Below, piece by piece: positions 24,089-31,954 of a stretch of 64,000 nt of DNA. A program made the translations under genes and the position numbers. Position 1 is the stretch's first letter. Each line of letters starts with the position of its first letter. Source of the stretch: an uncultured Lachnospiraceae bacterium (lineage in GTDB: Bacteria; Bacillota; Clostridia; Lachnospirales; Lachnospiraceae); assembly GCA_900549995.1 (NCBI GenBank), contig URQQ01000001.1, forward strand, positions 62,001-126,000, written 5' to 3'. The notes below the pieces were generated by a model, which was given only the letters and a program-made list of their open reading frames with translations, made no database searches and was not told where the DNA came from.

Positions 24089-25570
24089 ATGAAAGAGAGA
24101 TATCTGATCGGAATCGATCAAAGTACGCAGGGGACAAAAGCACTTCTTTTTAACCAGGAAGGCAGCCTGATCAGACGTACTGACAAATCTCACAGGCAGA
24201 TTATCAATGAGAAAGGATGGGTCTCTCACGACCCTTCCGAAATATACCGTAATACGATAGAGACGGTGAGAAGACTGCTTGAGGAGTCCGGAATTGACAG
24301 AGAGAACGTAGAAGGAGTCGGAATCAGCAATCAGAGGGAAACTTCTCTTGCATGGGATAAAATATCAGGGGAAGCGTTTGGAGAGGCAATTGTCTGGCAG
24401 TGCGCAAGGGCGGCAGATATCTGTGACCGCGTGGAAAAAATGGGGGAAGAAGAAAATATCCGCAGAAGGACAGGGATCAACCTGTCACCGTACTTTCCGG
24501 CTTCGAAGATTGCATGGATTCTGGAAAATGAAGAAGGTGCGAAGGAGAAGGCGGCAAAAGGTGAAATCTGCCACGGCACGGTTGACAGCTGGCTGATCTA
24601 CAAGCTGACCAAAGGAAAATATTATAAAACGGATTACTCCAATGCTTCAAGGACACAGCTGTTTAATATTTTTGAATTGAAATGGGATGAAGAAATCTGC
24701 AGGCTTTTTGGAATTGATCCGGGGAACATGGCGGAGGTATGTGATTCGGACTCGGATTTCGGGGAGACGGATTTTGAAGGAATCCTTCCGAAAGCAGTCC
24801 CGATCCACGGAGTGCTGGGGGATTCCCATGGTGCACTGTTCGGGCAGGGGTGCCTGAGTCCGGGAATGATCAAATCCACTTATGGCACCGGTTCATCTAT
24901 TATGATGAACATCGGGAAACACCCGGTATTGAGTACCCATGGAGTGGTGACGTCGCTGGCCTGGAGTATGGGCGGAGAAGTGAATTACGTGCTGGAAGGA
25001 AATTTAAATTACACAGGCGCAGTGATCACATGGCTGAAGGATGACCTGAAGCTCATTGAGTCACCGGGCGAGACACAGATACTTGCAGAAGAGGCGGCAG
25101 AAGATGACCACACATATCTGGTACCGGCATTCTCCGGGCTTTCTGCGCCATACTGGGACAGCCGGGCATCTGCGGCTATGATCGGGATGACACGGACAAC
25201 CGGGAAGGCGGAGATTGTAAGGGCAGGACTTCAGTGTATTGCTTATCAGATTACGGATATCGTAAAAGCGATGAGCGAGGATGCGGATGTAAAAGTAGAG
25301 GAACTGCGCGTGGACGGAGGGCCGACCAGAAATGCATATCTGATGCAGTTCCAAAGTGATATCATGCAGGCGGCTGTGCAGGTGCCGGATGCCGAAGAGT
25401 TGTCAGGAATCGGGCCTGTATATGCGGCAGGGCTTGCATTAGGGGTGTGGGATAACAGAGTGTTTGGCAAAATAAAACGTACGAAGTATGAACCTTCGAT
25501 GGAAGAAGCGGAAGTGAAAAGAAAATACAGCGGCTGGAAAGATGCTGTATCGAAGGTGCTGACAAAATAA
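24089..25570 (+). CDS. FGGY-family carbohydrate kinase
   Basis: A 493-residue sugar kinase of the xylulokinase/glycerol kinase family. The first phosphate-binding motif is GIDQSTQGTKALLF. The substrate-side segment is GVGISNQRETSLAWDK. The FGGY signatures lie at STYGTGSSIMMNIG and in PAFSGLSAPYWDSRASAAMIGMTRTTGKAEIVRAGLQC. The adenosine motif is RVDGGPTRNAYLMQFQSDI, then SGIGPVYAAGLALGVW. Given transketolase and a polyol-type dehydrogenase as neighbours, a ketose (for example xylulose) is the likely substrate, but this is inferred. It begins directly after the transketolase stop. Confidence 0.88.
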   Translation: MKERYLIGIDQSTQGTKALLFNQEGSLIRRTDKSHRQIINEKGWVSHDPSEIYRNTIETVRRLLEESGIDRENVEGVGISNQRETSLAWDKISGEAFGEAIVWQCARAADICDRVEKMGEEENIRRRTGINLSPYFPASKIAWILENEEGAKEKAAKGEICHGTVDSWLIYKLTKGKYYKTDYSNASRTQLFNIFELKWDEEICRLFGIDPGNMAEVCDSDSDFGETDFEGILPKAVPIHGVLGDSHGALFGQGCLSPGMIKSTYGTGSSIMMNIGKHPVLSTHGVVTSLAWSMGGEVNYVLEGNLNYTGAVITWLKDDLKLIESPGETQILAEEAAEDDHTYLVPAFSGLSAPYWDSRASAAMIGMTRTTGKAEIVRAGLQCIAYQITDIVKAMSEDADVKVEELRVDGGPTRNAYLMQFQSDIMQAAVQVPDAEELSGIGPVYAAGLALGVWDNRVFGKIKRTKYEPSMEEAEVKRKYSGWKDAVSKVLTK

Positions 25571-25595
25571 TCTTGAAGAAATGAGGTAAAAGAGA

Positions 25596-26642
25596 ATGCA
25601 GGGTAAAATGAAAGTATGCGTGTTAACAGGGAAACAAAAGCTTGAATGGGTGGAGAGAGAAATCCCGCAGCCTGGAAAGGGAGAATTGCAGATTAAACTG
25701 GAATATGTAGGTGTCTGCGGATCGGATCTGCACTTTTATCAGGAAGGACAGCTGGCAAACTGGACATTGGATGGCCCTCTTGCCCTCGGACATGAGCCGG
25801 GTGGTGTTGTGACGGCAGTTGGAGAAGGCGTGGAAGGATTTGAAATCGGGGATAAGGTATCGATTGAGCCGGCAGTGCCCTGCGGAGAGTGCGAAGACTG
25901 CCGCAAGGGGAATTACAATCTGTGCAAGAATATCAAGATGCTTGCGATTCCGGGAGAGAGAGACGGTGTAAATGCAGAGTACTGCACACATAATGCAAGT
26001 ATGTGTTATAAGCTTCCCAAACAGATGAGTACTCTGGAAGGTGCGATGATTGAACCTCTGGCGGTCGGAATGCATGCAACAGAACTGTCCAATGCAAAAA
26101 TCGGGGAGACAGCGATTGTGCTTGGAAGCGGGTGTATCGGACTTTGTACGATCATGAGTCTGAAGGCTCGCGGAGTCAGTGAAATCTATGTGGCAGATGT
26201 GATGGATAAACGTCTGGAAAAAGCGCTGGAAGTCGGAGCTACAAGAGTATTCAACAGCAGAAGAGAAAGCATTGAGGAATTCGCGAAGACACTTCCGGGC
26301 GGCGGAGCAGATCAGGTGTATGAGTGTGCCGGGAACCGCGTCACGACACTTCAGACGTGCAGGCTGATCAAACGTGCGGGAAAGGTCACTCTGGTCGGAG
26401 TATCGCCGGAACCGGTTCTGGAACTTGATATTGCAACATTGAATGCGATGGAGGGAACCATTTACTCCGTATACCGTTACAGAAATTTATGGCCGAAAGC
26501 AATTGCGGCAGTTTCTTCTGGTGCGATTCCTGTAAAAGATATTGTATCCCATGAATTTGATTTTAAAGACTGTGAGGAAGCGATTGAGTACAGCCTGAAA
26601 CATAAAGATGAAGTGATTAAATCTGTAGTGAAATTTTCGTAA
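25596..26642 (+). CDS. Zinc-dependent medium-chain alcohol/polyol dehydrogenase
   Basis: A 348-residue MDR-family oxidoreductase like sorbitol, xylitol or threonine dehydrogenases. Catalytic zinc ligands are in GVCGSDLHF (Cys) and LGHEPGGVV (His-Glu). The structural zinc lobe is intact with four cysteines (PCGECEDCRKGNYNLC). The Rossmann motif is VLGSGCIGLCTIMSLKARG. The family oxidises a secondary alcohol of a polyol to a ketose with NAD(P)+. It is the last gene of the operon, 25 nt after the kinase. Together the set suggests polyol to ketose to ketose phosphate to pentose phosphate pathway. An ATG 12 nt further in is an alternative start. Confidence 0.9.
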   Translation: MQGKMKVCVLTGKQKLEWVEREIPQPGKGELQIKLEYVGVCGSDLHFYQEGQLANWTLDGPLALGHEPGGVVTAVGEGVEGFEIGDKVSIEPAVPCGECEDCRKGNYNLCKNIKMLAIPGERDGVNAEYCTHNASMCYKLPKQMSTLEGAMIEPLAVGMHATELSNAKIGETAIVLGSGCIGLCTIMSLKARGVSEIYVADVMDKRLEKALEVGATRVFNSRRESIEEFAKTLPGGGADQVYECAGNRVTTLQTCRLIKRAGKVTLVGVSPEPVLELDIATLNAMEGTIYSVYRYRNLWPKAIAAVSSGAIPVKDIVSHEFDFKDCEEAIEYSLKHKDEVIKSVVKFS

Positions 26643-26670
26643 AAAATGAAAAATACATAGGAATATTATG

Positions 26671-26708
26671 ACCGGGCAGTCTCTCGAAAAAACGAAAGGC
26701 TGCCCGGT
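26671..26708 (+). terminator. Hairpin after the sugar operon
   Basis: ACCGGGCAG (26671-26679) pairs with CTGCCCGGT (26700-26708), and the inner CTCTCG/CGAAAG extends the stem with one mismatch around an A-rich loop. The following TAGTATTT is a weak T tract, so termination may be partial. Confidence 0.65.
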
Positions 26709-26713
26709 TAGTA

Positions 26714-26742
26714 TTTACAAATTCCCGTAATCGCTGTAATAT
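26714..26742 (+). promoter_or_regulatory. Promoter of the carbonic anhydrase gene
   Basis: TTTACA (26714-26719), 17-nt spacer, TAATAT (26737-26742). It lies between the sugar-operon hairpin and the GAGGAGG ribosome site of the next gene. Confidence 0.6.
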
Positions 26743-26771
26743 AAAAAAAGCTACGAAAGAGGAGGCAGCCT

Positions 26772-27317
26772 ATGATTGAAGAAATTCTTGCTTATAATGA
26801 CCGGTTTGTGACGGAAGGAAAATACAGAGATTATATCACGGATAAGTACCCGAATAAAAAACTTGCAATTCTGTCGTGTATGGATACACGGCTCACAGAA
26901 CTATTGCCGGCCGCGCTGGGGATTAAAAATGGAGATGCCAAAATAATAAAAAATGCAGGGGGAGTGATCTCACATCCGTATGGAAGTGTCGTGCGCAGCC
27001 TCCTGATTGCGATTTTAGAATTGGGTGTGGAAGAAATTATGGTGATCGGACACACAGACTGCGGTGTACAGAATATTGACGGGAAATCTGTGGCGAAACA
27101 GCTGAAAGACCGGGGAATCGGGGAAGATACAATGAAAGCGCTGTCAGAGAGCGGGCTGGATTTTAACAAATGGATGTGTGGTTTTGACAATGTGGAGGAG
27201 TCTGTACAGAATACGGTAAACCAGCTTCTCTGCCATCCGCTGATTCCAAAAGATGTAAAAATCTATGGTTTTGTCATGAATTCCGAGACTGGAGAACTTT
27301 ATCCAGTATACAGATAA
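26772..27317 (+). CDS. Beta-class carbonic anhydrase
   Basis: A 181-residue zinc enzyme that interconverts CO2 and bicarbonate. Zinc ligands are visible in ILSCMDTRL (Cys, with the Asp-Arg pair) and VIGHTDCGV (His-x2-Cys). The segment IIKNAGGVISHP is the conserved loop next to the site. The C-terminus (PLIPKDVKIYGFVMNSETGELYPVY) matches the small Clostridial subtype. AGAGGAGGCAGCC precedes the ATG. It is followed after 17 nt by a double-GntR regulator on the same strand, with no terminator seen between, so the two are probably cotranscribed. Confidence 0.93.
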   Translation: MIEEILAYNDRFVTEGKYRDYITDKYPNKKLAILSCMDTRLTELLPAALGIKNGDAKIIKNAGGVISHPYGSVVRSLLIAILELGVEEIMVIGHTDCGVQNIDGKSVAKQLKDRGIGEDTMKALSESGLDFNKWMCGFDNVEESVQNTVNQLLCHPLIPKDVKIYGFVMNSETGELYPVYR

Positions 27318-27334
27318 GAAAGAAGGGGTGTAAT

Positions 27335-28816
27335 GTGTCTCAGATAAACAGCCAGGAACAGTTGATCTACCGTTATCTTGCGGATCAGATACAGTTGGGA
27401 TTTTACCGTGAGGGAGAGACATTTCCCTCGGCGAAAGAAATTGCGGCGGTGCATCAGGTTTCCTACTGCCCGGTGCAGAGAGCGCTCAAAGCGTTGGAAC
27501 GGGATGGGCTTATTGAACTTAGCCGCGGCAGAAAGACCGTGGTGTTGAAAAAACCATATGAGAATTATATGGAGAGTGAAGTTTTCAAACGGCGCCTGGG
27601 TGCGCTGGCAGATTTGTGCAGATCATTGGAGTTGATTTCATCGTCTCTTTGTTTACAGGGTCTCAGCAATCTAAAAGGATCAGAAAATATGCTGCCGGAG
27701 ATGAGCGGACAGGATGATATTTGCTATGGGAGAACTCTGTATCATCTGTTCGAAGTTTCTCTGAAAGGGCTTGGGAACGGCACGGTGATGAATCTATACT
27801 ATGATATTTTTGCCTTTTCCGGCAGTTCTTTCCGGGATATTTTATTACAGGCTCTTGGGGAAGAAGAGGCAGCTGCATTTTGGAAAGACAAGACAAAATT
27901 TTATATGAACTGCCTGGAGATGTGCCAAAATCAGAAATATAGCGAGGGAAGGGCGTATCTCAGGCAGGGGGAGAAGTTATATTATGAGAAGCTGGATGGG
28001 TATCTGCAAAGAATTGCCGGAACCCCGGGAGCTGTGGATCAGGAGGAATTTTCCTGGGAACCGTATAAAGGCAGGACGAAATACTGTGACAGCGTTGCCA
28101 TTGATATGGTATGTAAAATTAATCACGGGATTTACCCGGTGGGGACGCTGCTCCCTGGAATTTCTGAACTGGCGGATATTTATCATGTCTCAGAAATTAC
28201 GGTGCGTCGGATGATCCGGATTCTGAATCAACTTGGAGTTGTCAGCACGCAAAATGGAATCGGCACTTATGTCGTCTGTGCCGGAGATGAGAGGATACCG
28301 TATAAACTGAAAGAATTAAAGATCGATAATAATTTGAGGGTATTTTTGGAAGCGGTGCAGCTGCTGGCTGTGATTGGAGAAGAGGTCATGAAAGTGACTT
28401 TTCCGTACTGCACTGCAGGACAGATGGAATCGATTGCGAATGCGCTGGCTGTAAAAAAGCCAAAGGCTTCTATGGTTTCAACGGTCGGTGCATGCCTGCG
28501 GGTGATTGCGCTTCAATGCCCGTTCGCTGCGCTAAGGGAGATTTTTGGCAAAATCACGCTTCTGCTTTTGAATGGAAGTATCCTGCGCCTGTCGGAAACC
28601 GGAGATGAAGAATGTCCAGGATGGAGTGAAATAAAAAAAGATTTGTCAGAGAATCTTTCCCAAAGGGATGCGCAGAAGTTTGCTGAGGCATTTGGAAGAC
28701 TGGCCGGCAACATGTTTCTGAGTTCTAAGAGAGATCTTCTGGAGATTGGCGTTGAGGGCGCAGCGAAAGTAGCGGATCTGGTCAGCGTGGAAAAAATAGA
28801 AACTGCGGATGCATGA
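27335..28816 (+). CDS. Regulator with two GntR-type winged helix domains (tandem double-GntR)
   Basis: A 493-residue protein. An N-terminal GntR wHTH (residues about 5-70: LIYRYLADQIQLGFYREGET, ALKALERDGLIELSRGRKTVV) is followed by a helical segment of about 170 residues. A second GntR wHTH (about 247-320: INHGIYPVGTLLPGISELA, VRRMIRILNQLGVVSTQNGIGTYVV) and a second helical segment of about 170 residues come after it. The usual GntR effector domains (FCD, UTRA, MFS) are not recognised. The minus-strand gene at 31955-33403 has the same plan. The start is GTG at 27335, preceded by AAGGGGTG. It may control the carbonic anhydrase gene before it; no operator was identified. A bidirectional terminator follows. 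Confidence 0.8.
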   Translation: MSQINSQEQLIYRYLADQIQLGFYREGETFPSAKEIAAVHQVSYCPVQRALKALERDGLIELSRGRKTVVLKKPYENYMESEVFKRRLGALADLCRSLELISSSLCLQGLSNLKGSENMLPEMSGQDDICYGRTLYHLFEVSLKGLGNGTVMNLYYDIFAFSGSSFRDILLQALGEEEAAAFWKDKTKFYMNCLEMCQNQKYSEGRAYLRQGEKLYYEKLDGYLQRIAGTPGAVDQEEFSWEPYKGRTKYCDSVAIDMVCKINHGIYPVGTLLPGISELADIYHVSEITVRRMIRILNQLGVVSTQNGIGTYVVCAGDERIPYKLKELKIDNNLRVFLEAVQLLAVIGEEVMKVTFPYCTAGQMESIANALAVKKPKASMVSTVGACLRVIALQCPFAALREIFGKITLLLLNGSILRLSETGDEECPGWSEIKKDLSENLSQRDAQKFAEAFGRLAGNMFLSSKRDLLEIGVEGAAKVADLVSVEKIETADA

Positions 28817-28838
28817 ATCCGTAAGAGTGAAGGAGCAC

Positions 28839-28870
28839 AAAGGACTGTCAGAAATGAGACAGTCCTTTTG
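28839..28870. terminator. Bidirectional terminator between converging genes
   Basis: An 11-bp perfect stem, AAAGGACTGTC (28839-28849) with GACAGTCCTTT (28858-28868), and an 8-nt loop. A-rich and T-rich ends on both sides serve the double-GntR gene and the minus-strand PNPOx gene. Confidence 0.85.
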
Positions 28871-28883
28871 CATATGTATCCTG

Positions 28884-29303
28884 TTATTCAATGTGAAAAT
28901 TTTCAGAACCAAAATTACGATAGTACCTTCCGTTTTCTGCGGTAAACCGCAGCACGCAGTAGTCAGGGTCGGTCACACCCTGGGGATAATACATGGTATC
29001 TCCTTCCTGCCAGATCATCTCTTTGTAAAAAGGATCTTCCAGAACCTCCATCGTGCCGGTCAGCATCACACCCCGGAAGAATCTTCTGTCACAAAAATAG
29101 ATACAGGCTTTCGGATTGTTTTGGTACTGTTTTACTCGCATGGAGGAAGTGTTTGTAGTAAAATAGAACACTTTAATGCCATCTCGTTTCCGCGGGGGCA
29201 GCATCGCTTTCATATTGGGGTACCCATTCTCATCTACAGAACTTATAAATGATACATTTTGTTTGTCAATTAAGTTTCCTATTGTTTTTACCGCATCTGT
29301 CAT
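28884..29303 (-). CDS. Pyridoxamine 5'-phosphate oxidase-like flavin-binding protein
   Basis: A 139-residue split-barrel protein of the PNPOx-like family. It starts TIGNLIDKQNVSFISSVDENGYPNMKAM, continues IKVFYFTTNTSSMRVKQYQNNPKACIYF and GVMLTGTMEVLED, and ends with RFTAENGRYYRNFGSENF. Members bind FMN, F420 or heme and are often named general stress proteins; a true pyridoxine oxidase role is unlikely because the PNPOx C-terminal dimerisation motif is absent. GATAAGGAGGGACAG precedes the ATG and a good promoter is visible. It is encoded next to, and on the same strand as, an HxlR-type regulator, which may control it. Confidence 0.85.
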   Translation of the reverse strand: MTDAVKTIGNLIDKQNVSFISSVDENGYPNMKAMLPPRKRDGIKVFYFTTNTSSMRVKQYQNNPKACIYFCDRRFFRGVMLTGTMEVLEDPFYKEMIWQEGDTMYYPQGVTDPDYCVLRFTAENGRYYRNFGSENFHIE

Positions 29304-29329
29304 TTCTGTCCCTCCTTATCTTAACCACT

Positions 29330-29358
29330 ATTATATCTGAAAAGGAGAGCGGGGTAAA
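29330..29358 (-). promoter_or_regulatory. Promoter of the PNPOx-like gene with possible HxlR site
   Basis: On the minus strand: TTTACC (29353-29358), 17-nt spacer, TATAAT (29330-29335). A 9-bp palindrome GTAA-A-TTAC overlaps the -35 at 29354-29362 and is followed by CTTACT, which makes it a candidate site for the neighbouring HxlR protein. That link is inferred. Confidence 0.55.
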
Positions 29359-29376
29359 TTACTTACTTTTTGGTGA

Positions 29377-29733
29377 CTATAGGAGCCCCTTTTCCTTTAA
29401 GAAATCTTCCCTGTTGTCTTCAATCATCATTTCAATTCCGACACTTTGCATAATGGAAACTGCTTCAAAGATCTTTTTTCCCCGCTCTGTAAGAAAATAG
29501 TCCGATTTTAAAGGATATCCGTCACGGGTTGTTTTTCCGATGACTCCGCACATCAAAAGTTCATTCAGATGCTGCACCAGCATTTTCTGGCTGATCCCCC
29601 GGATGGATTTTTTTAACGCAGAAGGAGAAGATTCTCCTTTGCTGAGCTGCCACAGGATCAGAGGTTTCCATTTACCTTTGATCATATCATGGGTCAATTC
29701 CAGGGGACACGTATAATCACTGCGCATTTTCAT
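29377..29733 (-). CDS. HxlR family transcriptional regulator
   Basis: A 118-residue winged-helix regulator. The family signature CPLELTHDMIKGKWKPLILW is near the N-terminus and includes the conserved cysteine (Cys9) used for redox sensing in YodB/HypR-like members. The HTH continues ALKKSIRGISQKMLVQHLNELLMCGVIGKT, and the wing is YPLKSDYFLTERGKKIFEAV. GAAAGGAG lies about 10 nt before the ATG at 29733. It is transcribed toward the PNPOx-like gene and away from the AraC-GyrI gene, either of which could be a target. Redox sensing is suggested by family knowledge only. Confidence 0.9.
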   Translation of the reverse strand: MKMRSDYTCPLELTHDMIKGKWKPLILWQLSKGESSPSALKKSIRGISQKMLVQHLNELLMCGVIGKTTRDGYPLKSDYFLTERGKKIFEAVSIMQSVGIEMMIEDNREDFLKEKGLL

Positions 29734-29810
29734 TTTGAGATACTCCTTTCGCGGCTGTTATAAAATGAGTTTCATTTGGCTGGGAAAATTTTTCTGTGAA
29801 AGTATTAGAT

Positions 29811-29832
29811 GACTCCATGGTATCATAGAGTC
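29811..29832. promoter_or_regulatory. 22-bp MerR-type palindrome
   Basis: Half-sites GACTCCATGGT (29811-29821) and ATCATAGAGTC (29822-29832) are complementary at 9 of 11 positions, and flanking AT on each side extends the repeat. The GACTC-N12-GAGTC layout resembles operators of drug-responsive MerR regulators. It lies in the divergent region between HxlR and AraC-GyrI genes. The -35 and -10 around it are poor. Confidence 0.5.
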
Positions 29833-29964
29833 ATGAAGAAATCTACAAAGAGGAATTCCATCTCAAAACAGATGCGGCTTATCCAAACGGTACGTGAAAA
29901 GAGAGGAAACATTCGGCTGCATCAGTTATAATGAGACAGGAATAATGAAGAAAGGGGCAGAATT

Positions 29965-30837
29965 GTGGAGTGGAATGAAAAATTGCAGAGGATTATTGAT
30001 TACGTAGAAAACCACCTGCAGCGGAAACAGGAACCGATTGATCATCAGGAAATTTCGGAAATTGCCGGGTGTTCCTATGACTTTTTTCTGAAAGTATACT
30101 CGTATATGAATGGCATCAGTTTTTCGGAGTATGTCCGTTCCAGAAAACTTACTTTAGCAGGATATGATTTAAAAAGTACCGATATGAGGGTGGTTGATAT
30201 CAGTTATCAATATGGGTATGATTCACCTACATCCTTTACAAAGGCATTCCAGCAATTTCATGGGATGACGCCAAAGGAGGCCAGAAGCGGCAGCGGGAAG
30301 CTGCGGGTAGTGCCGAAGATGCAGATTTTGGCAGAGCAGCAATACTTCTGGAGGCTGGAACAAAAGCCGGCATTCAGGCTGGTTGGGAAGAGCATTCGGT
30401 GTGCCAACGGGGAGCAGCCGTCGAAAATACCAGAATTTTGGAGCACCTGTCAAAATACAGGTATTTTTTCTGAGCTGATTTCCATAGATACAGGGGAGCC
30501 GAAAGGGTTATTTGGCCTGTATGGCAATGGGGAAAACCTTTTGAATGAAATAGAATATTCCATCATGGTGTCGGCGGACAAAGCGTTGCCGGAGGGATAC
30601 AGTGAAGTCAGGATTCCCCGGGCTGCATGGGCAGTGTTTGACTGCCGGGGAGCAGTGCCGGCGGCCATCCAAAATGGATGGAGATACCTGCAGGAAGAAT
30701 GGCTGGTACATTATCCGTTTGAGCACGCAGATTGTCCGGAACTGGAGTGGTACAGCATTGGAAATTCATTTGACAAAGAGTATCTGAGCCAGATATGGAT
30801 CCCGGTCGCCGGCGGGCGCAGGAGAGGAAATAGATAA
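29965..30837 (+). CDS. AraC family regulator with C-terminal GyrI-like effector domain
   Basis: A 290-residue protein. Two helix-turn-helix motifs fill the N-terminal 110 residues (DHQEISEIAGCSYDFFLKVYSYMNGISFSEYVRSRKL; DISYQYGYDSPTSFTKAFQQFHGMTPKEAR). The C-terminal GyrI/AraC effector-binding domain (about 128-285) contains FRLVGKSIRC, PRAAWAVFDCRG and LEWYSIGNSFDKEYLSQIWIPV. This SAV/SOUL-like layout (Rob, BltR and relatives) commonly binds hydrophobic drugs or dyes. The start is GTG at 29965 with GAAAGGGG 8-9 nt upstream. A TATAAT (29927-29932) may be its -10. It is followed by a stand-alone GyrI protein after 17 nt. Confidence 0.92.
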   Translation: MEWNEKLQRIIDYVENHLQRKQEPIDHQEISEIAGCSYDFFLKVYSYMNGISFSEYVRSRKLTLAGYDLKSTDMRVVDISYQYGYDSPTSFTKAFQQFHGMTPKEARSGSGKLRVVPKMQILAEQQYFWRLEQKPAFRLVGKSIRCANGEQPSKIPEFWSTCQNTGIFSELISIDTGEPKGLFGLYGNGENLLNEIEYSIMVSADKALPEGYSEVRIPRAAWAVFDCRGAVPAAIQNGWRYLQEEWLVHYPFEHADCPELEWYSIGNSFDKEYLSQIWIPVAGGRRRGNR

Positions 30838-30854
30838 AACAGGAGGAGAAGAAG

Positions 30855-31355
30855 ATGGAGTTACCATTTCGCATAGAAAAAAGAGGCAGCTTTCGTGTGA
30901 TCGGTTATCCGATACAGACAACGAATCAAAAAGGAGAAGGAAGAAAAGCAATCCCTCTGCATTGGTCTGAGATACAGAAGGAGGGGCTTGACAAACAATT
31001 ATTAAAATCAGCAGACCAGGAAATGCGTGGGTTATTCGGTATAAATATTTATAATACGGACTGTGCGGATTCCAGAAAATTTGAATATATGATAGCTGTT
31101 GCAAGCGGCTGTGATGTACATGACGGACTTTCAGAATATACTGTGCCTGCCAGAATCTGGGCAGTGTTTCCATGCACACGGGAGACGATCGGGAAAACGG
31201 AGGCTCAGGCAATTATGAAATGGATTCCGAAATCCGGCTACAGACCGTTAAATAAAGGTTATATTACCGGCAGGATGAAATCAGGGGCACCGGATATAGA
31301 GTTTTATGGAAAAGACGGGCTGACTGAAGTGTGGATCGCCGTGAGAGAAAAATAG
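30855..31355 (+). CDS. Stand-alone GyrI-like (effector-binding domain) protein
   Basis: A 166-residue protein that consists of one GyrI-like domain: FRIEKRGSFRVIGYPIQTTNQ, LFGINIYNTDC, FEYMIAVASGCD, VPARIWAVFPCTRE and IEFYGKDGLTEVWIAV. It has no DNA-binding region and resembles the effector half of the AraC protein encoded just before it. Such proteins have been described as small-molecule binders or hydrolases of toxic compounds; which applies is unknown. It has CAGGAGGAGAAG before the ATG and is the middle gene of a three-gene operon. Confidence 0.85.
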   Translation: MELPFRIEKRGSFRVIGYPIQTTNQKGEGRKAIPLHWSEIQKEGLDKQLLKSADQEMRGLFGINIYNTDCADSRKFEYMIAVASGCDVHDGLSEYTVPARIWAVFPCTRETIGKTEAQAIMKWIPKSGYRPLNKGYITGRMKSGAPDIEFYGKDGLTEVWIAVREK

Positions 31356-31371
31356 AAAGGGATGGAGTGTT

Positions 31372-31863
31372 ATGGATAAGAAGACAGAGTTTCATGATTT
31401 TATAGAGACAGTTCCGGCAGAGAGCCGGGATTTTGTGAAAGAACTGCATGATAAACTGCTGGAAATGGGATGCAAAATAGAAATTAAGACTGCCAAAAGC
31501 GGTTACATGGTATCTTACACGTTTCATAAGAAGACCGTTGCCAACTATGTGTTCAGGAAAAAAGGAATGCTTGTCCGGATTTACGGGGTTCATGTGAATG
31601 ATTATGAAGAAGCGCTGGAAACGCTGCCGGAGGAAATGATCCACGCAATTGAGAAAGCTCCTGTATGTAAGCGTATGGCAGATCCGGATGCATGTAATCC
31701 AAAATGTTCGATGGGATATGAGTTTTGGCTGAAGGGTGAGCATTATCAGAAATGCAGAAGCAGTGCATTCATGTTTTTCGTATGTCCTCAAAACAATCCG
31801 TATATCCGGGTATTGCTGTTAAATGAAGCAGAAGCCTGGGCAAAATCAAATTATGGAGTGTAA
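31372..31863 (+). CDS. Unrecognised cysteine-containing protein in the AraC-GyrI operon
   Basis: A 163-residue cytoplasmic protein with no signal peptide or membrane segment. The N-terminal half (ETVPAESRDFVKELHDKLLEMGCKIEIKTAKSGYMVSYTFHKK) looks like the DUF1801/YdhG fold group, based on the way an early helix is followed by strand-like KxGYxVSYTF. The C-terminal part has four cysteines in CKRMADPDACNPKC...CR, plus another in FFVCPQ, which could bind a metal. I do not recognise a firm family. It starts 16 nt after the GyrI gene with GGGATGGAG before the ATG, and a strong terminator follows, so it belongs to the AraC-GyrI operon. Confidence 0.6.
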   Translation: MDKKTEFHDFIETVPAESRDFVKELHDKLLEMGCKIEIKTAKSGYMVSYTFHKKTVANYVFRKKGMLVRIYGVHVNDYEEALETLPEEMIHAIEKAPVCKRMADPDACNPKCSMGYEFWLKGEHYQKCRSSAFMFFVCPQNNPYIRVLLLNEAEAWAKSNYGV

Positions 31864-31878
31864 AGGCTCTGGCCTATA

Positions 31879-31921
31879 TCACAAAACACGGCGGCATTAA
31901 AAATGCCGCCGTGTTTTGTGA
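31879..31921. terminator. Bidirectional terminator with 20-bp perfect stem
   Basis: TCACAAAACACGGCGGCATT (31879-31898) pairs perfectly with 31902-31921 across a 3-nt A loop. A- and T-rich segments lie within the lower stem on both strands, suiting two converging genes. Confidence 0.85.
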
Positions 31922-31954
31922 TACAGACTGCTTATGAATGACAGAGATTGTCCA

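Noticed and set aside
29833..29931. 32-codon ORF in the HxlR / AraC intergenic region
   Set aside because: No ribosome site and no recognisable similarity; probably leader sequence.
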